29,066 nt of DNA from an uncultured Clostridia bacterium (lineage in GTDB: Bacteria; Bacillota_A; Clostridia; TANB77; CAG-508), in the NCBI GenBank assembly GCA_944392525.1, contig CALXXB010000009.1, positions 1 to 29,066 on the forward strand. The letters are read 5' to 3'. The notes under the pieces were generated by a model. That model did not search any database and was not told the DNA's origin. It worked only from the letters and a program-made list of their open reading frames with translations. Positions within the stretch are counted from its first letter, which is position 1, and each line of letters opens with the position of its first letter. Below, one piece after another: positions 1-7,719 of the stretch. Both the position numbers and the translations under genes were made by a program.

Positions 1-696
1 ATTGGTTATAGATTAATAGATACAGCAAGAATGTATGGTAATGAAAAAATCTTAGGAAGAGCAATTAAAAGATGTAAAACGCCAAGAGAGGAACTTTTTA
101 TAACATCAAAAGTATACACTCCAGATAGGGGATATGAAAGAACAAAATTTGCAATTGAAGATTCTTTAAAAAACTTACAACTTGATTATATAGATTTAAT
201 GCTTATTCATGAGCCATATGATGAAGGAACAGAAATGTATAAAGCTTTAGAAGAAGCTTTGCAAGAAGGCAAAGTAAAATCAATTGGTATTTCTAATTAT
301 AATAAAAGTGAGTATTTAGATTTATTAGAACACTGCAATGTAGTTCCTGCTGTAAATCAAGTTGAAGCACATGTATTTTATACAAGGAAAGAACTTCAAA
401 AAGTATTAGAAGAATATGGAACTGTTATGGAAGCATGGAGCCCACTAGCTGCTGGAAAAAATAATATTTTTACTAATAAAGTTTTAATAGAAATAGGAGA
501 AAAGTATAAAAAGTCAGCTGCTCAAATTGCTTTAAAATATCTGTTATCTAGAAATATGATAATAATTCCTAAATCAGCAAATTTAGATAGGTTAAAACAA
601 AATGTAGATTTATTTGATTTTGAATTAAATAAAGAAGATATAGAAAAAATAGAAACATTAGAAAATGGAATATCTTTATTTGGTTGGTATGATTAA
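1..696 (+). CDS. Aldo/keto reductase, 5' end cut off by the window
   Basis: NAD(P)H-dependent oxidoreductase of the aldo/keto reductase superfamily (AKR5-like), a cytosolic TIM barrel that reduces aldehydes or ketones. The frame is open from base 1 and reads IGYRLIDTARMYGNE before the first Met, so the true start lies upstream; 231 residues are visible. The catalytic tetrad can be seen: Asp in LIDTA, Tyr in MYGNE, Lys in ITSKV and His in LMLIHEP. The late segment IIIPKSANLDRLKQN is the usual NADP-phosphate-binding loop. It ends at a TAA that overlaps a strong terminator. The substrate cannot be told from sequence. A remnant flavodoxin and LysR regulator lie about 1.2 kb downstream, a combination often seen beside clostridial AKR genes, so these may once have formed one redox locus. 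Confidence 0.93.
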   Translation: MGYRLIDTARMYGNEKILGRAIKRCKTPREELFITSKVYTPDRGYERTKFAIEDSLKNLQLDYIDLMLIHEPYDEGTEMYKALEEALQEGKVKSIGISNYNKSEYLDLLEHCNVVPAVNQVEAHVFYTRKELQKVLEEYGTVMEAWSPLAAGKNNIFTNKVLIEIGEKYKKSAAQIALKYLLSRNMIIIPKSANLDRLKQNVDLFDFELNKEDIEKIETLENGISLFGWYD

Positions 697-735
697 AATA
701 GATGCTAGTTTATTTGGCTAGCACCTATTTTTTAT
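695..735 (+). terminator. Rho-independent terminator after the aldo/keto reductase
   Basis: A 14-bp stem with one mismatch (695-708 with 718-731) and a 9-base loop, followed by a T run. It starts inside the stop codon of the reductase gene. Confidence 0.85.
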
Positions 736-843
736 AATTAAATTTTATATAGTTTTATCATTTTTTATATTCGTTTGCTTAAAATTATGAAAAATGTTAA
801 AAATAAGAATAAGAAGAATAGTTTTGATAAAGGAGGAGATGAT

Positions 844-1818
844 TTGATATTAGAGATAATACTTATAGTAGTAGGATTTATCTTGTTAATAAAAGGAGCT
901 GATTTATTAGTAAGAGCTGCTGCAAGTATTGCAAAGAGATTTAATTTATCAGAGATGTTAATTGGATTAACAATAGTAGCAATAGGAACTTCACTTCCAG
1001 AAATTTTTATAACAGTTACATCTTCAGCTGATGGTCATTCTGATTTAATAATTGGAAATGCAATAGGAAGTTGTGTATGTAATTTTTTATTAGTAATAGG
1101 ACTAACAAGTTTAATAAGACCGGTAAAATTAGAGAAAAGAATTGTAAATGTTCATCTTCCAATTAGTCTTGCTGCTATGGTGCTAATTTTGTTTTTAGGG
1201 AATACAGAAAAATTAGGAGAAGATGGAATAATTAGTAAATGGCAAGGAGTTGTGCTTCTTTTATGTACAGGAGTATATATTTTATATACAATATATGAAG
1301 AAAAGAAAATAAAAGATAAAGAACTAGATGATGAAATCATAAAAGAGGTAGAAGAAGTTGAAATAAAATCAAAATCTGTAGGTACTATTATAATTTATAC
1401 TATATTAGGTCTATTGGGACTTAAATTTGGAGCAGATTTTGTTGTTGATAACGCTGTTTTAATTGCACAAAATTTAGGTTGGTCAGAAAGTTTTATAGGA
1501 ACAACAATAGTAGCGCTAGGTACAGCTCTTCCTGAAATTGTAACTGGAATAATATCAGCAAGAAGAGGTGAAACTGATTTGTTATTAGGAAATATAACAG
1601 GTTCTAATATCATAAATTTATGCTTATTAATAGGGTTAGGAGCTTCAATTAGTCCTTTAATGTTTGATGCAGAATTTAACAGAAGTTTACTAATTTTAAT
1701 TGCTGTAACAATAGTATTACAATTAATAGGAATTTTTAGTAAAAAAAGTAAAGTAAATAGATTAACTGGTGCTATTTTAATAGTTGGATATGTACTATAT
1801 ATATGGAGCATGGTATAA
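844..1818 (+). CDS. K+-dependent or H+-coupled Na+/Ca2+ exchanger, YrbG-like CaCA family
   Basis: Integral membrane cation/Ca2+ antiporter of the CaCA superfamily. TTG at 844 is chosen as start because AAGGAGG (830-836) lies 7 bases before it. An in-frame TTG at 775 would add a 23-residue basic tail with no ribosome binding site. From 844 the protein has 324 residues, the usual size for YrbG. The two inverted alpha repeats that form the ion-binding site are clear: GTSLPE followed by GNAIGSCVCN in the first half, and GTALPE followed by GNITGSNIIN in the second. About ten hydrophobic segments surround an acidic cytoplasmic loop (KDKELDDEI...KEVEEVE) in the middle. It stands alone between a terminator and a decayed locus. 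Ion specificity cannot be assigned. Confidence 0.9.
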   Translation: MILEIILIVVGFILLIKGADLLVRAAASIAKRFNLSEMLIGLTIVAIGTSLPEIFITVTSSADGHSDLIIGNAIGSCVCNFLLVIGLTSLIRPVKLEKRIVNVHLPISLAAMVLILFLGNTEKLGEDGIISKWQGVVLLLCTGVYILYTIYEEKKIKDKELDDEIIKEVEEVEIKSKSVGTIIIYTILGLLGLKFGADFVVDNAVLIAQNLGWSESFIGTTIVALGTALPEIVTGIISARRGETDLLLGNITGSNIINLCLLIGLGASISPLMFDAEFNRSLLILIAVTIVLQLIGIFSKKSKVNRLTGAILIVGYVLYIWSMV

Positions 1819-1844
1819 TAATAAAGGAAAAGAAGGTGTAAAAT

Positions 1845-1949
1845 ATGCTTTTAAGACAAATGAAATATTTTATATCCGTAGTAAAAAATAATAATTCACA
1901 AATGTAACAGAAGAATGCTATATTTTATAATTTGGTATATCACATTTCA
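1845..1949 (+). pseudogene. LysR-family regulator, N-terminal HTH remnant
   Basis: ATG at 1845 starts MLLRQMKYFISVVKNNNSQM and then stops. The opening matches the LysR N-terminus (xLRQLKYFxxVVxxxSF). After a small deletion near 1898 another frame continues TNVTEECYIL-stop-FGISHF, which matches the LysR recognition helix (EAAExCxISQSAIS). It therefore carries a frameshift and a stop, and nothing of the effector domain is left. The sequence runs directly into a flavodoxin C-terminus, so a deletion has joined two former genes. Confidence 0.75.
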
Positions 1950-2111
1950 GGAAAAATAATAAAACCATTTTGCACAAATGAAGGCTCAGGAATGGGAAGT
2001 AGTGAAGACGATTTAAAAAGAATTTGTAAAGGTGGAAGATTAGAAAAGGGGCTTGCAATAAGAGGAAGTACAGTAAATAGTGCTAAGGAAAAAGTCGAAA
2101 ATTGGATTTAA
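1950..2111 (+). pseudogene. Flavodoxin, C-terminal remnant
   Basis: One open frame reads GKIIKPFCTNEGSGMGSSEDD, then LKRICKGGRLEKGLAIRGS, and ends AKEKVENWI-stop. This is the C-terminal third of a Flavodoxin_4-type protein: the PFCTxxGxGxGxSxxDLKxxC strand and loop, then LxGLAIRGS, then the last helix. There is no start codon and the FMN-phosphate loop of the N-terminus is missing. It abuts the LysR remnant. It is probably not translated. Confidence 0.8.
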
Positions 2112-2251
2112 TTGTAGATAATTTAATAAAAGAAATAAGTTTGTAATACTAAAGAAATATTGGTGTTACAGACTTTTTTTCAAAATTGATATATAATACA
2201 AATATAATAAAGGTTAAAATGTGAATTTTAAGTGAAAAATATTTAAATCTC

Positions 2252-2282
2252 TTGACTTGGAGCTAACTCCACATGATATAAA
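2252..2282 (+). promoter_or_regulatory. MerR-type promoter (19-bp spacer with central dyad)
   Basis: TTGACT (2252-2257) and TATAAA (2277-2282) are separated by 19 bp instead of 17. The spacer holds the dyad TGGAG-CTAA-CTCCA (2258-2271). The overlong spacer with a central palindrome is the hallmark of promoters twisted open by MerR-family activators. larC begins 44 bp downstream. No merR gene is in the window, so the regulator is elsewhere or lost with the decayed locus just upstream. Confidence 0.75.
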
Positions 2283-2325
2283 TATAAAGGAAGTAATAGT
2301 AGCAAAAGGAGGGAATGGTAACTAG

Positions 2326-3522
2326 ATGAAAGTTTTATATTTTGATTGCTCAAGTGGTATTAGTGGAAATATGACACTAGGAGCATTAACTGAAATAATA
2401 GGTGATGAAAATTACTTAATAAATGAATTAAAAAAATTAAATGTAGATGGATATGAGATAGAGATATCAAAGAAAGTAAAAAATGGAATTACAGGAACAT
2501 ATGTAGACGTAATTTTAGAGCATGAACATGATCATCATCATGACCACGAACACGAACATGAGCATCACCATCATCACGAACATAGAAATTTAAATGATGT
2601 AAATAAAATAATTGATGAAAGCTCTTTAGATGACAATGTAAAAGATTTAGCTAAGAAAATATTTATAAGAGTAGCTAAAGCAGAAAGTAAAGTGCATAAT
2701 AAGCCATTAGAAGAAGTACATTTTCATGAAGTAGGTGCAATAGATTCTATTGTAGATATTGTGGGTACAGCAATATTAATTAATAAAATAAATCCAGATA
2801 AAGTAATATCAAGCATTGTGAATGATGGATATGGTTTTATAGAATGTGCACATGGAAAAATGGCAGTGCCAGTACCAGCAACCAGTGAGATATTTACAGA
2901 TGCTGGAGTGAAGTTTAGACAAATAGATATAGATACGGAATTAGTAACTCCAACAGGAGCAGCGATAATAGCTGAAATATCAGATGAATTTAAAGTTATG
3001 CCAGCAATGACCGTAGAAAAGATAGGATGGGGTGCAGGATATAAAGATATAGAAATACCAAATGTTTTAAAAGTTTATCTAGGAGAAATGGAAGAAAAAG
3101 ATGATGGTATTTATGTTATGGAGACAAACATTGATGATTGCACAGGAGAAGTTTTAGGTTATACTTCAGAAATTTTATTTAATTCAGGAGCTTTAGATGT
3201 ATTTTTTACACCAATATTTATGAAGAAAAATAGACCAGCCTATAGGTTAACAGTTGCTTGTAAAAAAGAAGATATGGAAAAATTACAAAAAATAATTTTT
3301 AAAGAAACAACAACTATAGGAATAAGATATCGTTTTGAAGAAAGAAAAGTGCTAGAAAGAAAAGAAACTGAAATAGATACAAAATACGGAAAATTAAAAG
3401 TAAAAAAGGTAATAAATGATGGAGAAGAATACGTATATCCTGAATTTGAAAGTATGAAAGAATTAGCAAAGAAAAACAATATACCTTTAAAAGAATTATA
3501 TAAACTAAAAGAGTTAAAATAG
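2326..3522 (+). CDS. larC: Nickel-pincer cofactor biosynthesis protein LarC, LarC1 and LarC2 in one frame
   Basis: LarC inserts nickel into the pyridinium bis-thiocarboxylate mononucleotide to make the nickel-pincer cofactor of lactate racemase and related LarA enzymes (CTP-dependent). The 398-residue protein begins MKVLYFDCSSGISGNMTLGA; most relatives have GDM where this has GNM. It carries a His/Asp/Glu-rich, presumably metal-binding loop at about residues 66-87, then HEVGAIDSIVDIVG, VPVPATSEIF and ELVTPTGAAII. The second domain starts at METNIDDCTGE. In Lactiplantibacillus plantarum the two domains are joined by programmed frameshifting; here they are one continuous frame. AAAGGAGGG lies 12 bases before ATG. 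No larA, larB or larE is in the window. Confidence 0.93.
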   Translation: MKVLYFDCSSGISGNMTLGALTEIIGDENYLINELKKLNVDGYEIEISKKVKNGITGTYVDVILEHEHDHHHDHEHEHEHHHHHEHRNLNDVNKIIDESSLDDNVKDLAKKIFIRVAKAESKVHNKPLEEVHFHEVGAIDSIVDIVGTAILINKINPDKVISSIVNDGYGFIECAHGKMAVPVPATSEIFTDAGVKFRQIDIDTELVTPTGAAIIAEISDEFKVMPAMTVEKIGWGAGYKDIEIPNVLKVYLGEMEEKDDGIYVMETNIDDCTGEVLGYTSEILFNSGALDVFFTPIFMKKNRPAYRLTVACKKEDMEKLQKIIFKETTTIGIRYRFEERKVLERKETEIDTKYGKLKVKKVINDGEEYVYPEFESMKELAKKNNIPLKELYKLKELK

Positions 3523-3644
3523 AAAATATTTAATTAAATATCATAAATTAATGTAACTTATTATAGGGTTAATTGTATATTAATTATAGTATTAAAATAA
3601 GTTTTTATTTTGAGACAATAAAAAATATATACAAGGAGAAGGGT

Positions 3645-4991
3645 ATGAGTAAAAGAGGAAAACGCAAAACAAAAAGGAAAAGTTATCAAAAAAGAAATAG
3701 AACAGTAGTATTTCTTTTGGTAATAGCAGCAATATTGACATATATAATAATTCAAAAAAGAGAAGATGAATCTTATGCAAGTATGACGTCGGCATCTATA
3801 GGAGATATAATAGATTTAATTGAGAGTGGACAAGCAGATGTTAGTAGGTATATAGTTTATGGAACACATTTAAATATAGAAGGAAGCATAGAAATTACTA
3901 ATCCTGAAATAGATGATGTACAAGTAGTTGCAAAGAAATCATCTGGAGAAGAAATCACGGTAGATACTACATATGAATATGAAAGTAGGGAACTTTCGTT
4001 TTCTACATTGGATAAGATAAATACAGGATTAGATTTAGAAAGTTTAGATGTGGATAATTATTATATATTGTTAAAAGTCACAAGTTCTAATGGACAAGAA
4101 AATTACTATTCTTTATCAAATGATACGGAATATACTGATCCAATAGAGTATTATACTTTAACAAGGAATAATTCAAATAATAGAATTGATATAAGATTTC
4201 TTACACAAAATACTGTATCAGCTATGGCTTTAAGTGTATCAAAAGTTTCAAAACTTCCTGATAATGTTTATGATGTGGTAATAGATCCAGGACACGGTGG
4301 AAATGATACAGGAGCAATCTCTGGAAGGTATCAAGAAGATGAGATTGTTCTTGAAAATGGTTTAGAATTAAAGAAAAAGTTAGAACATTTGGGCTTAAAA
4401 GTACTAATTACTAGAGATGGTACGGAGACAGATGAATATGATACATATAACATATATGATGAAGATGGAAGAGTAACAATGGCAAATGAATCAGGAGCAA
4501 AAATACTTATTTCACTACATATGAACAGCAATGAGTCTGATTTTGTTGATGGTGGAGTAGAAGTTTATGCGGCACCTAATATGGATTTAAGTTTAGCTAA
4601 ATTATTTGCAGATAATATTGTAGAAGAGGCAAATACTTCATATTCTGAAATGCAAACTGATAAAGAAGAAGATGGGGTATATGTTCGTACAATAGAAATA
4701 CAAAATCGTAATTCTAGTACTTTTAGAGGATATAAAGGAATATATGATTCTATACCATATTTATTTATAATAAGAGAAATTGGAGGAATATCAACAGGAG
4801 CATATGTAAATGGTTCTAATGCAAGCTATGGTGAAAATATATATCGTAATTCAAATGTAGGAGTAGAAGGATATTTAATAGAACTTGGATATATGAATGT
4901 AAATAGCGATTTAAGAAATGTTTTAAATAATGGTGATTCATATATGCAAGCAATAACAGATAGTATAAACTCTTATTATAAAATTAAATAG
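3645..4991 (+). CDS. Membrane-anchored N-acetylmuramoyl-L-alanine amidase (Amidase_3)
   Basis: Zinc amidase that cuts the bond between N-acetylmuramic acid and L-alanine in peptidoglycan. ATG 3645 is preferred because AAGGAG lies just upstream; earlier in-frame starts have none. The 448 residues comprise a very basic cytoplasmic tail (1-19), one membrane segment (about 20-36), an extracytoplasmic region of about 170 residues of no family I recognise, and the amidase domain from about 210 to the end. Zinc ligands fit His217 (DPGHGG), Glu231 (QEDEIVLE) and His292 (SLHMNS). The catalytic Glu is probably Glu413 (IELGYMN). An insertion before the last motif (about 365-405) is longer than in compact amidases such as CwlD. 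The N-terminal anchor suggests a role in growth or division of the wall, which is inference. Confidence 0.9.
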   Translation: MSKRGKRKTKRKSYQKRNRTVVFLLVIAAILTYIIIQKREDESYASMTSASIGDIIDLIESGQADVSRYIVYGTHLNIEGSIEITNPEIDDVQVVAKKSSGEEITVDTTYEYESRELSFSTLDKINTGLDLESLDVDNYYILLKVTSSNGQENYYSLSNDTEYTDPIEYYTLTRNNSNNRIDIRFLTQNTVSAMALSVSKVSKLPDNVYDVVIDPGHGGNDTGAISGRYQEDEIVLENGLELKKKLEHLGLKVLITRDGTETDEYDTYNIYDEDGRVTMANESGAKILISLHMNSNESDFVDGGVEVYAAPNMDLSLAKLFADNIVEEANTSYSEMQTDKEEDGVYVRTIEIQNRNSSTFRGYKGIYDSIPYLFIIREIGGISTGAYVNGSNASYGENIYRNSNVGVEGYLIELGYMNVNSDLRNVLNNGDSYMQAITDSINSYYKIK

Positions 4992-5003
4992 AAACTATTT
5001 TAA

Positions 5004-5050
5004 AGTGCCAACCGAAGTGAATCGATTGGCACTAAGGACCATCCCCTTTT
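5004..5050. repeat. Hairpin-forming intergenic repeat with a GGGGATGG-type core
   Basis: A 12-bp stem with one mismatch (5004-5015 with 5022-5033, loop AGTGAA) is followed by AAGGACCATCCCC and a T run. Read on the minus strand this gives GGGGATGGTCCTTAGTGCC, which resembles small palindromic repeats scattered in many clostridial genomes. A GC-rich patch in spoIIIAF (20584-20613) has the related core GGGGACGGGGG. It may also terminate the amidase transcript. Confidence 0.5.
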
Positions 5051-5061
5051 ATTTTCATACA

Positions 5062-5101
5062 GGAGTTGCTTAAAACTTAGGTTTTGAGCAGCTCCATTTT
5101 T
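5062..5101 (+). terminator. Rho-independent terminator after the amidase gene
   Basis: A 15-bp stem with two G-T wobbles (5062-5076 with 5081-5095), loop TTAG, followed by ATTTTT. Confidence 0.85.
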
Positions 5102-5221
5102 AAATAAATTAAATTTAAGTGCTAATTTTATGGAAAATAATTGCAATTTGTGATAAAATACTCTTTGATAAGCAAGAAAATTAGAATTATTTTATAAAAA
5201 AGTAAAGGATGTTGTATTTTA

Positions 5222-5476
5222 ATGAATAAAAAAATATATAAAGAACCTATAAAGGCAGAGACAGAAACAACTATAAATGTAATATATGATATGGAAAAAT
5301 TATGCGTATATACAAATAAAGTTAATTTACAAAAACAATTAAATAAATTATTAGGAGAGCCAACAAAGGAATATAAAATAAAAAGGTCTATAACAGGAAG
5401 CATGTGGGAAATACCTTTTTCTGATAAAACCAAAATATCAAGAATGATTTTAAAAGCTAATATTTTTGAATTATAA
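5222..5476 (+). CDS. Small conserved-looking protein of unknown function, 84 residues
   Basis: I cannot assign a function. The 84-residue soluble protein has mixed composition (MNKKIYKEPIKAETETTINV...), a central QLNKLLGEPTKEYKI segment and the C-terminus MILKANIFEL. It has no signal peptide, membrane segment or cysteine cluster; its one Cys is at residue 28. AAAGGA (5204-5209) lies 12 bases before ATG. It is a single-gene unit: a terminator ends 120 bp upstream and another starts 8 bp downstream. A possible but poor promoter is TTGATA (5165-5170), 17 bp, TATTTT. Normal codon use, a ribosome binding site and the private terminator support a real gene. Confidence 0.7.
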   Translation: MNKKIYKEPIKAETETTINVIYDMEKLCVYTNKVNLQKQLNKLLGEPTKEYKIKRSITGSMWEIPFSDKTKISRMILKANIFEL

Positions 5477-5483
5477 GGAAAGA

Positions 5484-5524
5484 AAAGTTACTTAAAAATT
5501 ATTTTTAAGTGACTTTATTTTTTT
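5484..5524 (+). terminator. Rho-independent terminator
   Basis: A 15-bp stem with one wobble (5484-5498 with 5502-5516) and a run of seven T after one A. It closes the 84-residue gene. Confidence 0.85.
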
Positions 5525-5562
5525 CCTTATGTGAAAGTTATGTGAAATATATAAGTGCAGTA

Positions 5563-5591
5563 TTGACATTACAGTTAAAAGATATTAAATT
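5563..5591 (+). promoter_or_regulatory. Sigma-A promoter of the marR / DUF5685 / dnaJ-like run
   Basis: TTGACA (5563-5568), 17 bp, TAAATT (5586-5591). Downstream, AGTTC (5598-5602) and GAAC (5609-5612) form an imperfect dyad between the -10 and the ribosome binding site AAAGGAGG, a plausible site for MarR autorepression. The marR gene is now broken, so this control may be lost. Confidence 0.7.
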
Positions 5592-5942
5592 ATTGTTAGT
5601 TCGAAAAAGAACAAAAGGAGGAAACATGACTTTTTTAGAAGATACACAAGTTTTAAAAAAGATAATAGATAACTTGTTTTCTAAAGTTTCAAAGAAGACA
5701 GATTTAACTATAAATGAAATAAGAGTGTTACTATTTTTATATCAAAATAAAGATTTAGATATTGCATCAAGTATAGTAGAAAATCTTATGATATCAAAAT
5801 CATATGTATCATCTTCAGTTGAAGCATTAAATAATAAGAATTATATTAATAAAATACAAGATAGTAAAGATAGGAAGAAATTTCATAAAAATTACTAGGC
5901 GTGGAAACCCATTTCCTTTAGGAGATGGGAGGAACGCCACTT

Positions 5943-6344
5943 TTACCCTTGATTTTCAATATATCTTTGTATTGTTGCTTCTGATACCTCACCTATACTA
6001 CAAGCAAAATATCCGTCAGGCCAAAAGATTTTTTTCCCAATAACATTTAGATAAAAATTATAATATTTTTGCCATAAAAAATATGTAGTTTGTTGTTTGA
6101 TTATCTTAATAATATCACAAATTCTATCAGTAATATTATATTCTAGTAATATATGTATATGATCTTTATCAGTTTCCATAGTTATAATCTTATATCCATA
6201 AATGTTAGAAATAATATTAATTTGTGTTTTTACATCATTAGCTATATTTCCTTTAAGAATTTGTTTGCGGTATTTTGTAACTAATACAATATGTACTTTT
6301 TGGCTATATTTTCGCCTGTTATGATGGTTATATATATTATTCAA
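5943..6344 (-). CDS. tnpA: IS200-type Y1 HUH transposase TnpA
   Basis: Single-strand DNA transposase that excises and inserts the element as a circle, recognising the end hairpins. TTG at 6344 is preferred because AAGGAG (complement of 6354-6359) then lies 9 bases upstream; the in-frame GTG at 6353 would touch the Shine-Dalgarno. This gives 133 residues, normal for the family. The HUH metal motif is DHIHIL (His62 and His64) and the nucleophile is Tyr128 in ATIQRYIENQ. The conserved FWPDGYFACSIGEVS block is present. The gene appears intact, so the element may still be able to move. Confidence 0.92.
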   Translation of the reverse strand: MNNIYNHHNRRKYSQKVHIVLVTKYRKQILKGNIANDVKTQINIISNIYGYKIITMETDKDHIHILLEYNITDRICDIIKIIKQQTTYFLWQKYYNFYLNVIGKKIFWPDGYFACSIGEVSEATIQRYIENQG

Positions 6345-6429
6345 AAAAATCACTCCTTATAGTTTGACATTTACTAATAATTAACATATAATGTACAAAA
6401 CATTTGTTTTAAGAATGGAGGGAATTATA

Positions 6430-7566
6430 ATGCAAAAAATGTCAGTTACAGCTAAAGTTAAAGTATTTGTTACAGATAAAGATAAAGCTTTACTAGAAAA
6501 GACAATGTATGCTTACCGTATAGCTTGTAATTGGGTTGCAAAATATATATTTAGAACACATAACTTAGAAATAAATTCCCTAAATAAGATATTATATTTA
6601 ACTTTAAGAAGCAAATATAACTTAAAATCACAAATGGCACAATCAGTAATAAAAACAGTAATAGCAAGATACAAAAGTATATTAGAAACACAAGGAGAAT
6701 GGATAAAACCAGAATTTAGAAAACCACAATATGATTTAGTATGGAATAGAGATTATGATTTAAGAGAGGATTATTTTTCTGTAAATACATTAGAAGGACG
6801 TGTAAAATTACCTTATGTATCTAAAGGAATGACAAAATACTTTAATAAAGAAGAATACAAGTTTGGAACAGCTAAACTTGTTAATAAGCAAGGAAAATAT
6901 TTTTTACACATATCAGTAAATTTTTTAGTAGAAGAAAGTAAATTAAGTAATATACGCAATGTAGTAGGAATAGACAGAGGAATAAACTTTGTAGTCGCAA
7001 CTTATGATAGTAATAATAAATCTGGTTTTGTAAGTGGGAAGAAAATAAAACAAAAGAGAGCAAAATATTCTAAAACGAGAAAGAAATTACAAAAAAGAGG
7101 GACAGCATCAGCAAGAAGGAGATTAAAAGCTATTGGAAATAAAGAAAACCGTTGGATGCAGGATGTAAATCATTGTGTATCAAAGGCACTTGTAGAAAAT
7201 AGCCCAAAACATACATTATTCGTATTAGAAGATTTAACAGGTATAAGAAAAGCCACAGAACAAGTAAGATTAAGGTATCGCTATGTTTCCGTATCTTGGT
7301 CTTTTTATGACTTAGAACAGAAGCTTGTTTATAAAGCAAAGAAAAATCAATGCACAGTAATAAAAGTAGACCCAAGATATACAAGTCAGTGTTGCCCAAA
7401 ATGTGGACATACTGAAAGAGCTAATCGAAACAAAAAATTACACTTATTTACCTGTAAAGAATGTGGATATAAATCAAATGATGATAGAATAGGAGCAATG
7501 AATCTGTATAATATGGGAATAAGCTATCTAAAAGAAGCAGTAGTACCTAATACAGTTGTAGCATAG
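6430..7566 (+). CDS. tnpB: RNA-guided nuclease TnpB (IS605 OrfB)
   Basis: TnpB, ancestor of Cas12, uses an RNA from the element's right end to cut matching DNA near a transposon-associated motif and so favours retention of the element. ATG 6430 is chosen because GGAGGG lies 7 bases upstream. The 378-residue protein has the usual length. The RuvC triad is complete: Asp182 (VVGIDRGI), Glu267 (VLEDLTG) and Asp352 (SNDDRIGAMNLY). A four-Cys zinc finger (CPKCGH...CKECGY) lies between the last two motifs. The helical N-terminal segment holds AYRIACNWVAKYIF. The gene appears intact and active. It diverges from tnpA. Confidence 0.93.
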   Translation: MQKMSVTAKVKVFVTDKDKALLEKTMYAYRIACNWVAKYIFRTHNLEINSLNKILYLTLRSKYNLKSQMAQSVIKTVIARYKSILETQGEWIKPEFRKPQYDLVWNRDYDLREDYFSVNTLEGRVKLPYVSKGMTKYFNKEEYKFGTAKLVNKQGKYFLHISVNFLVEESKLSNIRNVVGIDRGINFVVATYDSNNKSGFVSGKKIKQKRAKYSKTRKKLQKRGTASARRRLKAIGNKENRWMQDVNHCVSKALVENSPKHTLFVLEDLTGIRKATEQVRLRYRYVSVSWSFYDLEQKLVYKAKKNQCTVIKVDPRYTSQCCPKCGHTERANRNKKLHLFTCKECGYKSNDDRIGAMNLYNMGISYLKEAVVPNTVVA

Positions 7567-7719
7567 CATGTCTATGTTACAAAGGGCGTATGTCAACCGT
7601 CCTGCGATGTAACGTCACTTTAGAGAAATCTATTGAAAAAAGGTAGGAGATTAAAATCTTAATCGCTTGCACTACTGGACAGTTACAAGCCCATTACCTT
7701 TAGGTGATGGGTAGTTGAC
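7567..7719 (+). ncRNA. Probable omega RNA (TnpB guide RNA) from tnpB 3' region to the right end
   Basis: TnpB elements make a guide RNA that overlaps the tnpB 3' end and stops at the right element boundary, with the guide taken from the flank. Here 153 non-coding bases follow the tnpB stop and end with the right-end hairpin (7690-7711) and TTGAC. The guide segment would start at 7720, inside the former marR gene. The 5' end of the RNA cannot be set from sequence and may lie inside tnpB. This is family knowledge applied to position, not a detected covariance model. Confidence 0.6.

Larger units (their letters stand above)
5887..7719. mobile_element. IS200/IS605-family element carrying tnpA and tnpB
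   Basis: About 1.83 kb. The left end has a subterminal hairpin CCCATTTCC-TTTA-GGAGATGGG (5908-5929), enclosed by a GGCGT/ACGCC pair. The right end has the near-identical hairpin CCCATTACC-TTTA-GGTGATGGG (7690-7711). There are no terminal inverted repeats and no obvious target duplication, as expected for single-strand 'peel and paste' transposition. tnpA and tnpB diverge from a short central gap. The right boundary after TTGAC (7715-7719) is fixed by marR homology. The left boundary is either 5887 (after TTTCAT) or 5896 (after ATTAC); both restore the marR frame. Confidence 0.88.

Noticed and set aside
1395..1811. Long antisense open frame opposite the antiporter
   Set aside because: It is the shadow of an AT-rich membrane-protein gene: no ribosome binding site, no recognisable domain, and the sense frame is strongly supported.
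3523..3644. Terminator or promoter between larC and the amidase
   Set aside because: Only an AT-only inverted repeat and scattered -10-like sequences, which are expected by chance at this base composition.
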